Position numbers and translations under genes: made by a program. The notes below the pieces were generated by a model, which saw nothing but the letters and a program-made list of their open reading frames with translations, had not been told where the DNA came from and ran no database searches. From Ruminococcus flavefaciens (lineage in GTDB: Bacteria > Bacillota > Clostridia > Oscillospirales > Ruminococcaceae), in contig NZ_UETD01000011.1 in the NCBI RefSeq assembly GCF_900116855.1, forward strand, positions 72,400-136,399: a stretch of 64,000 bases of DNA, read 5' to 3'. Of the stretch, positions 34,488-42,510 are shown in pieces. Each line of letters begins with the position of its first letter. Within the stretch, counting starts at the first letter, position 1.

Positions 34488-34956
34488 AAAATACAGCTCC
34501 GCCGACCTTGCGGACATGATAAGGATATGGAATGAGGTAGTTGAGGAGGGCATTGCCTTTCCTCAGGAGGAGCTTCTTGACGAGACCAGCGGACGGGAGT
34601 TCTTTGCCGCCCAGACATACTGCGGAGTTGCAAGACTTGACGGAAAGGTGCTGGGACTTTATATACTCCACCCCAATAACGTGGGGCGCTGCGGACATAT
34701 CTGCAATGCCAGCTATGCGGTCAGCAGTGAGAGCAGAGGTCTCCATATCGGCGAGAAGCTGGTGCTTGACTGCCTTGAGCAGGCGAAGCTTCACGGCTTC
34801 GGTGTTTTGCAGTTCAATGCCGTGGTGGAGAGCAATATCCATGCCCGTCACCTTTATGAGCGCCTTGGCTTTGTGCAGCTTGGCACCATACCAAGGGGCT
34901 TCCGCATGAAGGACGGCAGCTGCGAGAATATCTGCCCATACTACCACGAATTATAA
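34471..34956 (+). CDS. GNAT-family N-acetyltransferase
   Basis: 161 residues. The acetyl-CoA site is seen as SESRGLHIGEKLVLDCLEQA, preceded by CNASYAVS; the C-terminal part is FNAVVESNIHARHLYERLGFVQLGTIPRGFRM, a pattern of amino-acid or antibiotic N-acetyltransferases of the phosphinothricin type. Last gene of the polyamine region, followed by a palindromic repeat and a terminator. Confidence 0.85.
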   Translation: MGLSVEKYSSADLADMIRIWNEVVEEGIAFPQEELLDETSGREFFAAQTYCGVARLDGKVLGLYILHPNNVGRCGHICNASYAVSSESRGLHIGEKLVLDCLEQAKLHGFGVLQFNAVVESNIHARHLYERLGFVQLGTIPRGFRMKDGSCENICPYYHEL

Positions 34957-34962
34957 AAAGCG

Positions 34963-35128
34963 GAATTTAGCGCGTATGCGCTAAGTTGATAGTTGAAAGT
35001 TGAGAGTTAATGTGTTCGCTTCGCTCACAATATTTAAATATTGTCGCCGCAGGCGACTCCACATCTTTCAACTCTAAACTCTCAACTCTAAACTTAAATC
35101 AGAATTTTGCTTCGCTAAATTCTGATTT
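34963..35128. repeat. Palindromic dispersed repeat with heptamer arms, copy B
   Basis: Order: hairpin AATTTAGCGC/gta/GCGCTAA; 7-base units (GTTGATA, GTTGAAA, GTTGAGA); TGTTCGCTTCGCTCACA; palindrome ATATTTAAATAT; GTCGCC-gca-GGCGAC; complementary 7-base units (CTTTCAA, CTCTAAA, CTCTCAA); hairpin AATTTTGC-ttc-GCTAAATT. It is the reverse orientation of copy A, and the arms use a different heptamer (GTTGARA rather than TTAGTGR). Confidence 0.8.
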
Positions 35129-35141
35129 ATCTTAATAAAAA

Positions 35142-35175
35142 TTGCCCCTGAGTGCTTTGTAACACTCAGGGGCAA
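35142..35175 (-). terminator. Terminator between the polyamine operon and the dockerin fragment
   Basis: Stem GCCCCTGAGTG (35144-35154) / CACTCAGGGGC (35163-35173). In the minus direction it is followed by aatttttatt, so it best serves the dockerin gene, but it can also stop the converging operon. Confidence 0.85.
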
Positions 35176-35200
35176 ACTCTTTTATGATCAGCTTTTTCGT

Positions 35201-35502
35201 TTACAGTGAAGATATCTTGTGGAGGAGGAACTCCTGAATCTTCAGAGCATCATTGGAGGTAAGTCCCACCGTTGAATCGTCAACGTCGCCGTTGAGCTTA
35301 CCCTGCTCGCTGATAGTGTACTTGTTGGGATTTGCAAGACTCTGCATGATGAGGATAGCATCTGCCAGCTCCACCGTGCCGTCACAGTTGGTATCGCCTG
35401 CTGTACGGGTAACGGGAGGAAGCGTAGTCGTCGTTGTGGTTGTAGTTGTTGTAGTTGTCGTGGTAGTAGTAGTCGTAGTTGTTACCACGGGAGTGCCGTA
35501 GG
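35201..35502 (-). pseudogene. Orphan 3' end of the pectinase gene: Thr linker plus type I dockerin
   Basis: The frame encodes, from its upstream end, AYGTPVV, then about 20 consecutive Thr, LPPVTRTAGD and a full type I dockerin: first loop NCDGTVELADAILIMQSL, second GDVDDSTVGLTSNDALKIQEFLL. It ends KISSL and a terminator follows. There is no promoter, signal peptide or proper start: upstream the frame meets a TAA at 35510-35512 that belongs to the mobile element. The Tyr codon at 35498-35500 lies in the CGTAGG core and matches, in phase, the Tyr codon at 50685-50687 of the pectinesterase/pectate lyase gene. This is therefore the detached C-terminus of that gene. Confidence 0.9.
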
Positions 35503-35517
35503 CAACACCTTAACAAC
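35497..35517. other. Left attachment site (attL)
   Basis: Chromosomal side ...GGGAGTGC, core CGTAGG (35497-35502), element arm CAACACCTTAACAAC. Joining the two element arms around the core gives a palindromic attP, as expected for a large serine integrase. The two chromosomal arms (GGGAGTGC / GCGTCTCT) form a weaker dyad attB. Confidence 0.85.
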
Positions 35518-35579
35518 GATTATTTGGTAAAGTTTGGACGGTTGGTTTTACAACAATAAAACCGAAAGGACAGATACAA

Positions 35580-35810
35580 ATGATTGATGCGATGTACAAT
35601 TACAGACAGGGTGAAATCCACTCCGCTGAGTTCTCTGATGAGTTCAACAAGCTCTGTATCCCCTTTGAAGATTCGCTGAGTGAGGAGCAGATTGATGTGT
35701 TTCACAAGCTCCTCGACTGCGTGAGCGAGACTGCCTCTGCTGAGATGAGAGCTGCCTACAAAGTCGGATTCAAGGACGGTGCGACTATGATGCAGGAGAT
35801 TCAGGACTGA
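35580..35810 (+). CDS. Small acidic protein, unknown
   Basis: 76 residues (IDAMYNYRQGEIHSAEFSDE ...), start at ATG 35580 with gaaagga ten bases upstream. Helical, acidic, single domain; ends KVGFKDGATMMQEIQD. Similar short proteins are common in clostridial mobile elements, but I cannot name a function. First gene at the left end of the element. Confidence 0.55.
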   Translation: MIDAMYNYRQGEIHSAEFSDEFNKLCIPFEDSLSEEQIDVFHKLLDCVSETASAEMRAAYKVGFKDGATMMQEIQD

Positions 35811-36045
35811 TATAATTAAAGCATAAGTAAAGGGCTATGTCCTCCGTAAACGTGTACGGAAGATATAGCTCTGTTTTTCTTTTCAGATTTAGTTTGTAAG
35901 TTTTTCTTTATTCTCGCTCGATTTGGCAAGTCATCATCACATTGAGTAAAAGCTCATACTCAGGACTGAATACTATAAGGATTTATTTTCAAATATAGCT
36001 TAACTACAATGCGATGTTCTGCTATTTTTCTATACACAAAACCAA

Positions 36046-36074
36046 TTGACGCTGCCTGAATTCTATGCTATAAT
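36046..36074 (+). promoter_or_regulatory. Promoter of the WYL-regulator operon
   Basis: TTGACG (36046-36051), 17-base spacer, TATAAT (36069-36074), 35 bases before the ATG at 36109. This rules out the longer upstream frame as coding. Confidence 0.8.
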
Positions 36075-36108
36075 AAAAACAACACAAACCGGAAAGCTGG
36101 TGCTAAGA

Positions 36109-37017
36109 ATGAAAATAGACAGGCTGATCGGCATACTCTCAGTACTTTTGCAGCGTGACAAAGTAACGTCACAGGAGCTTGCAGAGAAATTCGAGGTGTC
36201 ACGGCGGACGATACTGCGTGATATTGAGTCGATCAATATAGCGGGTATCCCCATTGTTTCCGAGCAGGGACAGGGCGGCGGCATTTCGATCATGGACGGA
36301 TACAAAATAGACCGCACACTGCTTTCTTCCGGTGATATGCAGGCGATACTTTCGGGACTGCGAAGCCTTGACAGTGTCAGCGGCACGAACCACTATCGTC
36401 AGCTTATGGAGAAACTCTCTGCTGATGATATGACCTCTGTGAATGTAGATAATCATATCATCATTGATCTGTCAAGCTGGGATAAATCTGCAATCGCCGA
36501 TAAGATAGAGCTGATCAAACAGGCGATAGAACAGCGGCATCTTATCACGTTCTGCTATTACTCCCCAAATGGTGAGAGCAAGCGCAGGATAGAACCGTAT
36601 CATCTGATCTTTCAGTGGTCTGCCTGGTATGTGTGGGGATATTGTACCGAGCGTGAGAATTACAGAATGTTCAAGCTCACCCGAATGACGGAGCTTGCTA
36701 TCACTGATGATAGATGTGAGGACAGAGTTATTCCCAAATACACCTCCGATAAGCTGCGGCATACAAAGGGCGAAATAAAAGCAACCGTAAAATTTGATAT
36801 TTCCGTAAAATGGCGTATTATAGACGAGTTCGGAGCGGATTTTCTGAAATATGATGACAGCGGAAATTTAGTGATGGATTTCACATGGTCGGACAAGCAA
36901 TCGTTTTTCAGCTATATCCTGACCTTTGGCGATAGTGCGGAAATTGTTTCGCCGCAGGAATACCGGCAGGAGTTTGCGGAGCTTGCAAAAAACATTTACA
37001 TCAAATATGAAACATGA
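36109..37017 (+). CDS. YafY-type transcriptional regulator with WYL domain
   Basis: 302 residues. The N-terminal DeoR-like helix-turn-helix is MKIDRLIGILSVLLQRDKVTSQELAEKFEVSRRTILRDIE. The ligand-binding WYL domain has RHLITFCYYSPNGESKRRIEPYHLIFQWSAWYVWGYCTERENYRMFKLTRM. The C-terminal part ends in a WCX-like segment. WYL regulators respond to nucleotide or small ligands. It is the first gene of a four-gene set with TfoX-like, GyrI-like and VOC proteins, which it may control (inference). Confidence 0.85.
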   Translation: MKIDRLIGILSVLLQRDKVTSQELAEKFEVSRRTILRDIESINIAGIPIVSEQGQGGGISIMDGYKIDRTLLSSGDMQAILSGLRSLDSVSGTNHYRQLMEKLSADDMTSVNVDNHIIIDLSSWDKSAIADKIELIKQAIEQRHLITFCYYSPNGESKRRIEPYHLIFQWSAWYVWGYCTERENYRMFKLTRMTELAITDDRCEDRVIPKYTSDKLRHTKGEIKATVKFDISVKWRIIDEFGADFLKYDDSGNLVMDFTWSDKQSFFSYILTFGDSAEIVSPQEYRQEFAELAKNIYIKYET

Positions 37018-37078
37018 CATACAGTTGTCACATTTAATGGTGTATAATGAAAGCATATTTTAGATAGAGGGTGATAAT

Positions 37079-37396
37079 ATGCCGTCAACAAAGGAATATC
37101 TCAGCTTTATTCTCGAACAGCTCTCTGACCTTGATGAGATCACTCATAAAGCTATGATGGGCGAATATATCCTGTACTATCGTGGCAGGATCTTCGGCGG
37201 AGTATATGATGACCGTTTTCTCGTGAAGCCTGTGAAGTCCGCCCGTGAGCTGATGCCCGATGCGGCACTGGAGCTTCCCTATGAGGGGGCAAAGGAAATG
37301 CTTCTTGTGGACAATGTGGACGATAAGGAATTTTTGTTTCAGCTTATCACGGCGATGTATGACGAACTGCCGGAGCCGAAGAAACGGAGAAAATGA
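37079..37396 (+). CDS. TfoX N-terminal domain protein
   Basis: 105 residues: STKEYLSFILEQLSDLDEIT, KAMMGEYILYYRGRIFGGVYDDRFLVKP. The mid part (MMGEYxxYxxGxxFGxVxDDxFLVK) matches the TfoX_N domain, and there is no TfoX C-terminal domain. In proteobacteria TfoX/Sxy regulates competence; stand-alone N-domains in Firmicutes are uncharacterised. One base separates it from the GyrI-like gene. Confidence 0.75.
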   Translation: MPSTKEYLSFILEQLSDLDEITHKAMMGEYILYYRGRIFGGVYDDRFLVKPVKSARELMPDAALELPYEGAKEMLLVDNVDDKEFLFQLITAMYDELPEPKKRRK

Positions 37397-37397
37397 T

Positions 37398-38024
37398 ATG
37401 CCGTTCGATTTCAAAAAAGAATACAAGGAATACTATATGCCCCCGAAGAAGCCGACGATCGTCACCGTTCCAACCATGAACTATATCGCCGTGCGTGGTG
37501 AGGGTGATCCGAATGCTGAGGGCGGCGAGTACAAGCAGGCGATCGAACTGCTGTACGGAATCGCCTATACGATAAAAATGAGCAAAAAGGGCGATCATCA
37601 GATAGAGGGCTATTTTGATTATGTCGTGCCGCCGCTGGAGGGATTCTGGTGGCAGGACGGAGTTCAGGGCGTGGACTATACTCACAAGGAACATTTCAAG
37701 TGGGTGTCGCTGATACGCCTGCCCGATTTTGTCACAAAAACAGACTTTGACTGGGCGATAGAGGAAGCGACACGCAAGAAGAAAACGGATTTCTCCAAAG
37801 TGGAGTTTCTGACCTATGATGAGGGTTTGTGCGTGCAGTGTATGCACATCGGCGGCTATGATGATGAGCCTGCAACGGTACAGCTTATGCATGAATACAT
37901 GACAGTGCAGGGGTATTCTCTGGATATTTCGCAGAGCCGTTTTCATCACGAGATCTATCTTTCGGACGCAAGGAAGGTTTCCCCCGACAAGCTGAAAACA
38001 GTCATACGGCACCCGATCAAATGA
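37398..38024 (+). CDS. GyrI-like small-molecule-binding domain protein
   Basis: 208 residues, start at ATG 37398 (the longer frame upstream overlaps the TfoX gene). The pattern KKEYKEYYMPPKKPTIVTVP, YIAVRGEGDPN, the central GYFDYVVPPLEGFWW and the C-terminal HEIYLSDARKVSPDKLKTVIRHP fits the GyrI-like family common in Firmicutes. Such domains bind and sometimes hydrolyse hydrophobic small molecules. Likely co-transcribed with TfoX and the WYL regulator. Confidence 0.8.
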   Translation: MPFDFKKEYKEYYMPPKKPTIVTVPTMNYIAVRGEGDPNAEGGEYKQAIELLYGIAYTIKMSKKGDHQIEGYFDYVVPPLEGFWWQDGVQGVDYTHKEHFKWVSLIRLPDFVTKTDFDWAIEEATRKKKTDFSKVEFLTYDEGLCVQCMHIGGYDDEPATVQLMHEYMTVQGYSLDISQSRFHHEIYLSDARKVSPDKLKTVIRHPIK

Positions 38025-38037
38025 AAGGAGTATTTTT

Positions 38038-38445
38038 ATGAGACTTGACGGATTCGGACTTTTTGTCGATGATATGGGCAAAATGATACGCTTTTACAGA
38101 GATGTCCTCGGCTTCGAGATCAAAGAGGCGGAAGATACTTCAAACGTGTATCTTGTCAAGGACGGCACGCTGTTCCTGCTCTACGGCAGGAAAGATTTTG
38201 AGAACATGACGAGCCACAAATATGAGTATGTAAAGGGGCTCAACGGTCATTCCGAGATCGCATTGTATGTGGACACGTTTGATGAAGTCGATGCAGCTTT
38301 TCATGATGTTGTCAGCAAGGGTGCAACGCCTGTTTTAGAGCCGACCACGGAACCGTGGGGACAGCGTACTTGCTATATTGCTGACCCGGAGGGAAATCTT
38401 ATTGAGATCGGCTCGTTTGGCAGACCGTTTGAAAGCAGAGCTTGA
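38038..38445 (+). CDS. VOC-family (glyoxalase/bleomycin-resistance fold) protein
   Basis: 135 residues. Two beta-alpha-beta modules: LDGFGLFVDDMGKMIRFYRDVLGFEI and EIALYVDTFDEVDAAFHDVVSKGATPV, ending YIADPEGNLIEIGSFG. The family includes metal-dependent lyases and drug-binding proteins; the reaction cannot be assigned. Ribosome site gaaaggag. The following 166 bases (38446-38611) contain no convincing gene. Confidence 0.85.
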   Translation: MRLDGFGLFVDDMGKMIRFYRDVLGFEIKEAEDTSNVYLVKDGTLFLLYGRKDFENMTSHKYEYVKGLNGHSEIALYVDTFDEVDAAFHDVVSKGATPVLEPTTEPWGQRTCYIADPEGNLIEIGSFGRPFESRA

Positions 38446-38611
38446 TCTAAAAAAGTGTGGCGATCCGGTGCCACCATGCCCCAAAAAACACCGGTATTTC
38501 GCCGATGACACGCTCCGTGTCGCCGATGTGACGCAGCGGTTCTTTACATTTTCACAGTTCCATGGTATCCTGAGATCAGCCGAAAGGCAATGAACGAAAG
38601 GATCTGATGTA

Positions 38612-39298
38612 ATGGAAAAGAATGGAAGAAAATTGCTACTTGCAGGCTTGGGGATGATGGCAGCTTTCATCGTCTGGACGATGCTGATACAGACGGTGGA
38701 CGTGCAGCCTGTCGGACAGAACGGAACGAACATCGGCTTTGCTGGACTGAATCAGTGGTTTCATAAGTTGACAGGCGTACATATGGTACTCTACACTGTC
38801 ACTGATTGGTTGGGACTTGTGCCGATAGCCGTCTGTATGGGATTTGGTATACTCGGTCTTGTTCAACTTGTAAGAAGAAAAAGCCTGTTCAAAGTAGACA
38901 GCGATATCCTGCTGCTTGGGGTATATTATATCCTCGTGATCGCAGGCTATCTGATCTTTGAGATGATACCGATCAACTACCGCCCGATTCTCATTGAGGG
39001 ACGTATGGAAGCCTCCTATCCGTCCTCAACGACATTGCTTGTTGTCAGCGTGATGCCGACGCTTGCCTTTCAAGTGTGGCGAAGGGTACAGAGCAGTGCT
39101 GTAAAAAAGATCATATATACTTGTACTACTGCTTTCACGCTCTTTATGGTCGTGGGGCGGACAATATCGGGCGTACACTGGCTGACGGATATTATCGGGG
39201 CATTGCTGCTGAGTGCAGGACTGTATCTGCTGTATCACGGCACTGTCAGTCTGACGGAGGAACACAAATGGAATTCAGCGAAAAATTACAGACTTTGA
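38612..39298 (+). CDS. PAP2-family phosphatase, membrane
   Basis: 228 residues with six hydrophobic segments. The PAP2 active-site motifs are partly visible: PINYRPIL (in place of KxxxxxxRP), SYPSSTTLLV (the PSGH-type motif, with T rather than G-H) and GRTISGVHWLTDIIGALLL (the third motif, His in VHWLTD). The weak second motif leaves activity uncertain. It probably acts on an undecaprenyl or lipid phosphate. It overlaps the next regulator by 31 bases. Confidence 0.8.
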   Translation: MEKNGRKLLLAGLGMMAAFIVWTMLIQTVDVQPVGQNGTNIGFAGLNQWFHKLTGVHMVLYTVTDWLGLVPIAVCMGFGILGLVQLVRRKSLFKVDSDILLLGVYYILVIAGYLIFEMIPINYRPILIEGRMEASYPSSTTLLVVSVMPTLAFQVWRRVQSSAVKKIIYTCTTAFTLFMVVGRTISGVHWLTDIIGALLLSAGLYLLYHGTVSLTEEHKWNSAKNYRL

Positions 39299-39879
39299 GA
39301 AAGCAGAAAGGTCTGACACAGGAAGAGCTTGCGCAGGCACTTTTCGTATCACGCACAGCGATCTCAAAATGGGAATCCGGAAAGGGCTACCCGAGCATTG
39401 ATTCCCTGAAGGAGATCTCCAAATACTTCTCGGTCACGATCGACGAGCTCTTGTCCTCGGAGGAACTCATCACCGCCGCACAGGACGATAACCGTAAAAA
39501 TATTGCCGTTCTGCTCGACTTGCTGACGGGCTGCACCGACATCATGGCGCTGATGCTGCTCATCCTGCCGCTTTACCCGGAGAAGCTGGGCAGCACATTT
39601 ACAGCGGTCAGTTTACTGCGGTATACGCAAATTGCATTACCGTTCGCCTGTGTCTGCTGGGGCTTGATGATCCTGCTGATTGCAGCAGGTGCAGTCAAGG
39701 TGCTGATGCAATACAGGCATATCGAAAAGGGACGCAGCGCAGTGACCGTTGCTTCCTTTGTGCTGAGCATTATTGCCGTGCTATTTCTGACCGCTGCAAG
39801 ACTGCCATATGCGGTGACGGTCGTGTTTCTGCTGCTTATTGTCAAGGGAATACTGGTTTTCAGGGTACACAGCGTTTAA
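39268..39879 (+). CDS. XRE-family regulator with membrane domain
   Basis: 203 residues, start ATG 39268 inside the PAP2 gene (cggagga nine bases upstream). The N-terminal Cro/C1-type helix-turn-helix is EFSEKLQTLRKQKGLTQEELAQALFVSRTAISKWE. Three or four hydrophobic segments follow from residue 85 (DIMALMLLILPLYP, ALPFACVCWGLMILLIAAGAV, FVLSIIAVLFLTAA, VVFLLLIVKGILVF). A membrane-tethered repressor coupled to PAP2 suggests envelope sensing (inference). Confidence 0.8.
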   Translation: MEFSEKLQTLRKQKGLTQEELAQALFVSRTAISKWESGKGYPSIDSLKEISKYFSVTIDELLSSEELITAAQDDNRKNIAVLLDLLTGCTDIMALMLLILPLYPEKLGSTFTAVSLLRYTQIALPFACVCWGLMILLIAAGAVKVLMQYRHIEKGRSAVTVASFVLSIIAVLFLTAARLPYAVTVVFLLLIVKGILVFRVHSV

Positions 39880-39941
39880 TGCAACAGACAGTTGCTTGCA
39901 GTATGCCTTGATATATGCTATGATATAGGTGAGGTGATATT

Positions 39942-40706
39942 ATGGAAACTAAAAACATCATTCAGGAACTTAGGATAAAGCACGGTATGTCGCAGGAGGA
40001 GCTTGCCAACAAGATTTTTGTCACAAGGCAGGCAGTAAGCCGTTGGGAGACAGGCGAGACCGTACCGAACACGGAAACCCTGAAATTGCTGTCCGAATTT
40101 TTCGATGTGTCGATAAATACACTATTAGGCGCTCCAAGAAAGCTGATCTGTCAGTGCTGCGGTATGCCGCTTGATGACAGTATCATAAGCCACGAAGCAG
40201 ACGGCACTCTCAACGAGGACTACTGCAAATGGTGCTATGCCGACGGTGAATATATGTACAGCAATATGGACGATCTGATTGAAATATGTGTGAAAAATAT
40301 GGTGAGTGCCGAACACCCCGAGAGCGAAGTCAGAGAATATCTGAGGTCGGCTCTGCCGCAGCTTGACTACTGGAAGCGATACGAACAGCTTTCGGACGGC
40401 GGAGAGTTTGATAAGTTCAAGCAAACGCTGATCGCTGAGATCAATGCATTGCAGATTGAGGGTATGCCGAAGTTGGATAAACTCAATGCCCTTGTGGGAA
40501 GCTATGTAAATCTGCCGTACAGACTGCCAAACGGAAACGCTGTGAAATTCCTTGACGACAACACGACCTATCTTGGCAATCAGCTCGAATGTGAATTTGG
40601 CGGTGATCGGTGCTTTGGTGTGCTGGCGAATATGGAGTTTATTCTTGTCTGTACCTATGAAAAGGACGGTAAAAATCCCGAGCTTATAATTTACAAAAAA
40701 CGTTAA
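39942..40706 (+). CDS. XRE-family regulator with zinc-ribbon domain
   Basis: 254 residues. Helix-turn-helix at residues 5-60 (IIQELRIKHGMSQEELANKIFVTRQAVSRWETGETVP). A putative zinc-ribbon module follows at 67-105 (CQCCGMPLDDSIISHEADG ... DYCKWCYADGEYMY). The C-terminal GyrI-like-length domain has no clear match. The Cys spacing fits the Zn_ribbon_2 group often attached to XRE regulators in gut Firmicutes. Ribosome site gaggtgat. Ligand unknown. Confidence 0.75.
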   Translation: METKNIIQELRIKHGMSQEELANKIFVTRQAVSRWETGETVPNTETLKLLSEFFDVSINTLLGAPRKLICQCCGMPLDDSIISHEADGTLNEDYCKWCYADGEYMYSNMDDLIEICVKNMVSAEHPESEVREYLRSALPQLDYWKRYEQLSDGGEFDKFKQTLIAEINALQIEGMPKLDKLNALVGSYVNLPYRLPNGNAVKFLDDNTTYLGNQLECEFGGDRCFGVLANMEFILVCTYEKDGKNPELIIYKKR

Positions 40707-40840
40707 TAACATGATTTTAAGGAGAAATGACTTTTGATTAAAAACAGAAAACTGGAGATTGCAGCGTAACCGGGAGGTTAACTGTGATCCCACGCTCCTC
40801 CCGGAAGAAAGGATATATCACACTTTCAGGAGGTATCCCC

Positions 40841-41269
40841 ATGAACAGGGAACATAAGAAAAAAACACTTGAAAAAGGATATTATAAAACACACCCATGC
40901 AATGATACATTTATATGTAAGTTCTGCGGCAAACCTGTCGTGCCGACAGGTGCAGGCAGCGATCACCGAAATCATTGTCCATACTGCTTGTCAAGTCAGC
41001 ATTTAGACAATGAACCGGGCGACCGTTCGGCAGACTGCGGAGGTATTATGGAGGCTGTCAGCGTATGGGTCAGAAAAAACGGTGAATGGGCTATCATTCA
41101 TCGGTGCAAGATATGCGGAGCACTCAGTTCAAACCGCATCGCCGCCGATGATAACCCTATGAAGCTGATGTCGATCGCCATGAAGCCGCTTGCCACATCG
41201 CCTTTTCCGCTTGAAAAGATCGAGGAAATGACAATAGCTATGGGCGGTGACGGAGATTTGAAGTGGTAA
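40841..41269 (+). CDS. RNHCP-domain protein
   Basis: 142 residues, start at ATG 40841 with caggaggt eight bases upstream. The naming motif is intact: FICKFCGKPV, then DHRNHCPYCLSSQHLD, PGDRSADCGGIM, and a further C-x-x-C in HRCKICG. Likely zinc-binding. Function of the family is unknown; members are common on mobile elements and near resistance genes. It lies directly upstream of the broken aminoglycoside acetyltransferase. Confidence 0.8.
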   Translation: MNREHKKKTLEKGYYKTHPCNDTFICKFCGKPVVPTGAGSDHRNHCPYCLSSQHLDNEPGDRSADCGGIMEAVSVWVRKNGEWAIIHRCKICGALSSNRIAADDNPMKLMSIAMKPLATSPFPLEKIEEMTIAMGGDGDLKW

Positions 41270-41288
41270 GTAATAGGGAGGTCGGTTC

Positions 41289-42074
41289 ATGATCACAAAG
41301 AATGATATATTTGAATTTCTGAAAAATTGCGGAGTAAAGAACGATGACAAACTGACGCTGCACTGTTCTCTGCGTTAGATCGGCAAAATCGAAAACGGTG
41401 CAGACGGTTTTATAGATGCATTCAGCGAATATCTTTCGGACGGTCTGTTTATCGTGCCGACTCATACATGGAACAGTGTTTGCAGAAGCAATCCGTTTTA
41501 CGATGTCAGATCAACGATGCCTTGTATCGGTACTCTTGCAAGGGTGGCAGCCTTCCGCACGGACGGTGTCCGTTCCCTGCACAGGGCGCATACGGTATTT
41601 GGCAAAAGTGCAGCGGAATGGGTCGAAGGCGAGGAGCATTCAGCCTCTCCTGCACCTGTCGGCGGCTGTCTGAGCAGACTATACGAAGAATCGGGAAAGG
41701 TACTGCTGATCGGTGTAGGTCATGACAAAAACACCTATCTTCATGCCGTTGACGAACGCCTGCAAATACCTGACAGACTGAATCCCGAACCATTTACGAT
41801 CACAATAAAAGATCACGAGGGCAATATGCTTGTGTCTCCACCGTTTCATACGCATTTTACCGCAGCAGCAGACACCTGCGTTTCGGAATACTATCCCAAT
41901 TACAAGGAGGCATTTGAATATACGGGTGCGGTCACTTATTCACAGCTTGGCAATGCCTTGGTTTATGTCTGTGATGCAAGGAAGATGACGGATACGGCGC
42001 AGAGAATATGGGCAAAAGCAGACAGAGACCTTTGCATCTCCCACGAGCCGATACCTGCTGAATACTATCGGTAG
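41289..42074 (+). pseudogene. AAC(3)-family aminoglycoside N-acetyltransferase with an internal amber codon
   Basis: From ATG 41289 (gggaggt upstream) the frame reads MITKNDIFEFLKNCGVKNDD, KLTLHCSLR, then TAG at 41376-41378, then IGKIENGADGFIDAFSEYL and onward to 42074 without another stop. In intact relatives the same stretch reads like HSSLRxIGxVxGGAD, so a single sense codon has become TAG. Later family features are present (PTHTWN, SLHRAHTVFGKSAAEW, LLIGVGHDKNTYLH). About 261 codons in all. Either a recent nonsense mutation or a sequencing error; a restart downstream would lack the N-terminal acetyl-CoA region. Confidence 0.85.
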
Positions 42075-42120
42075 AATTATTCGGATTTGCTTAAATACGA
42101 TCTTTCTCAAACATAAACAA

Positions 42121-42156
42121 AGCGAGTTGTCATTACATTCTGACAACTCGCTCTTT
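42121..42156. terminator. Bidirectional terminator
   Basis: Twelve-base-pair stem AGCGAGTTGTCA (42121-42132) / TGACAACTCGCT (42141-42152), with cttttcttt on the plus side and a T-rich complement on the minus side. It lies between the converging AAC(3) remnant and the small minus-strand gene. Confidence 0.85.
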
Positions 42157-42163
42157 TCTTTGT

Positions 42164-42376
42164 TTATTCGTCCTCATCACTGCACTCGTCAAGCCCATGC
42201 AAGAGCTGGATATAAACGCATTCGGCACGTTCATGCTCCTCGCCGTCAGTGGACATCATGAGTTCAAGGAAATATGCCTTTGCCTGTTCGTAGTCCGTCC
42301 AGACCTCACGCTTACCATTGCAGACAGTAGTGACCTTGCGTGATCTCGGCATAGCCAATTCGGGTATCTTTAACAT
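42164..42376 (-). CDS. Small acidic protein, unknown
   Basis: 70 residues. Start at ATG 42376 with aggaggg nine bases upstream gives MLKIPELAMPRSRKVTTVCN, then GKREVWTDYEQAKAYFLELM and an acidic tail ending LDECSDEDE. A compact alpha/beta shape is likely but I know no function. It follows the resolvase gene on the same strand within the element. Confidence 0.6.
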   Translation of the reverse strand: MLKIPELAMPRSRKVTTVCNGKREVWTDYEQAKAYFLELMMSTDGEEHERAECVYIQLLHGLDECSDEDE

Positions 42377-42510
42377 AGCTGTATCCCTCCTGTGTTTTAT
42401 TGTAGAAACATTATATCCCATGACAAGACAGGAGTCCAGCCCTGCGGAGTAATTGTAATAATAATTGTGCATTGCGCAGCAATATTATATAAATCCTCGG
42501 TGCAATATGC

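Noticed and set aside
35402-35488. Trinucleotide microsatellite as a regulatory repeat
   Set aside because: It is the coding sequence of the poly-Thr linker of the detached dockerin; variable length is expected from the repeat itself.
38378-38593. 71-codon plus-strand frame between the VOC and PAP2 genes
   Set aside because: Starts inside the VOC gene, no ribosome site, no family; at most a gene remnant in 38446-38611.
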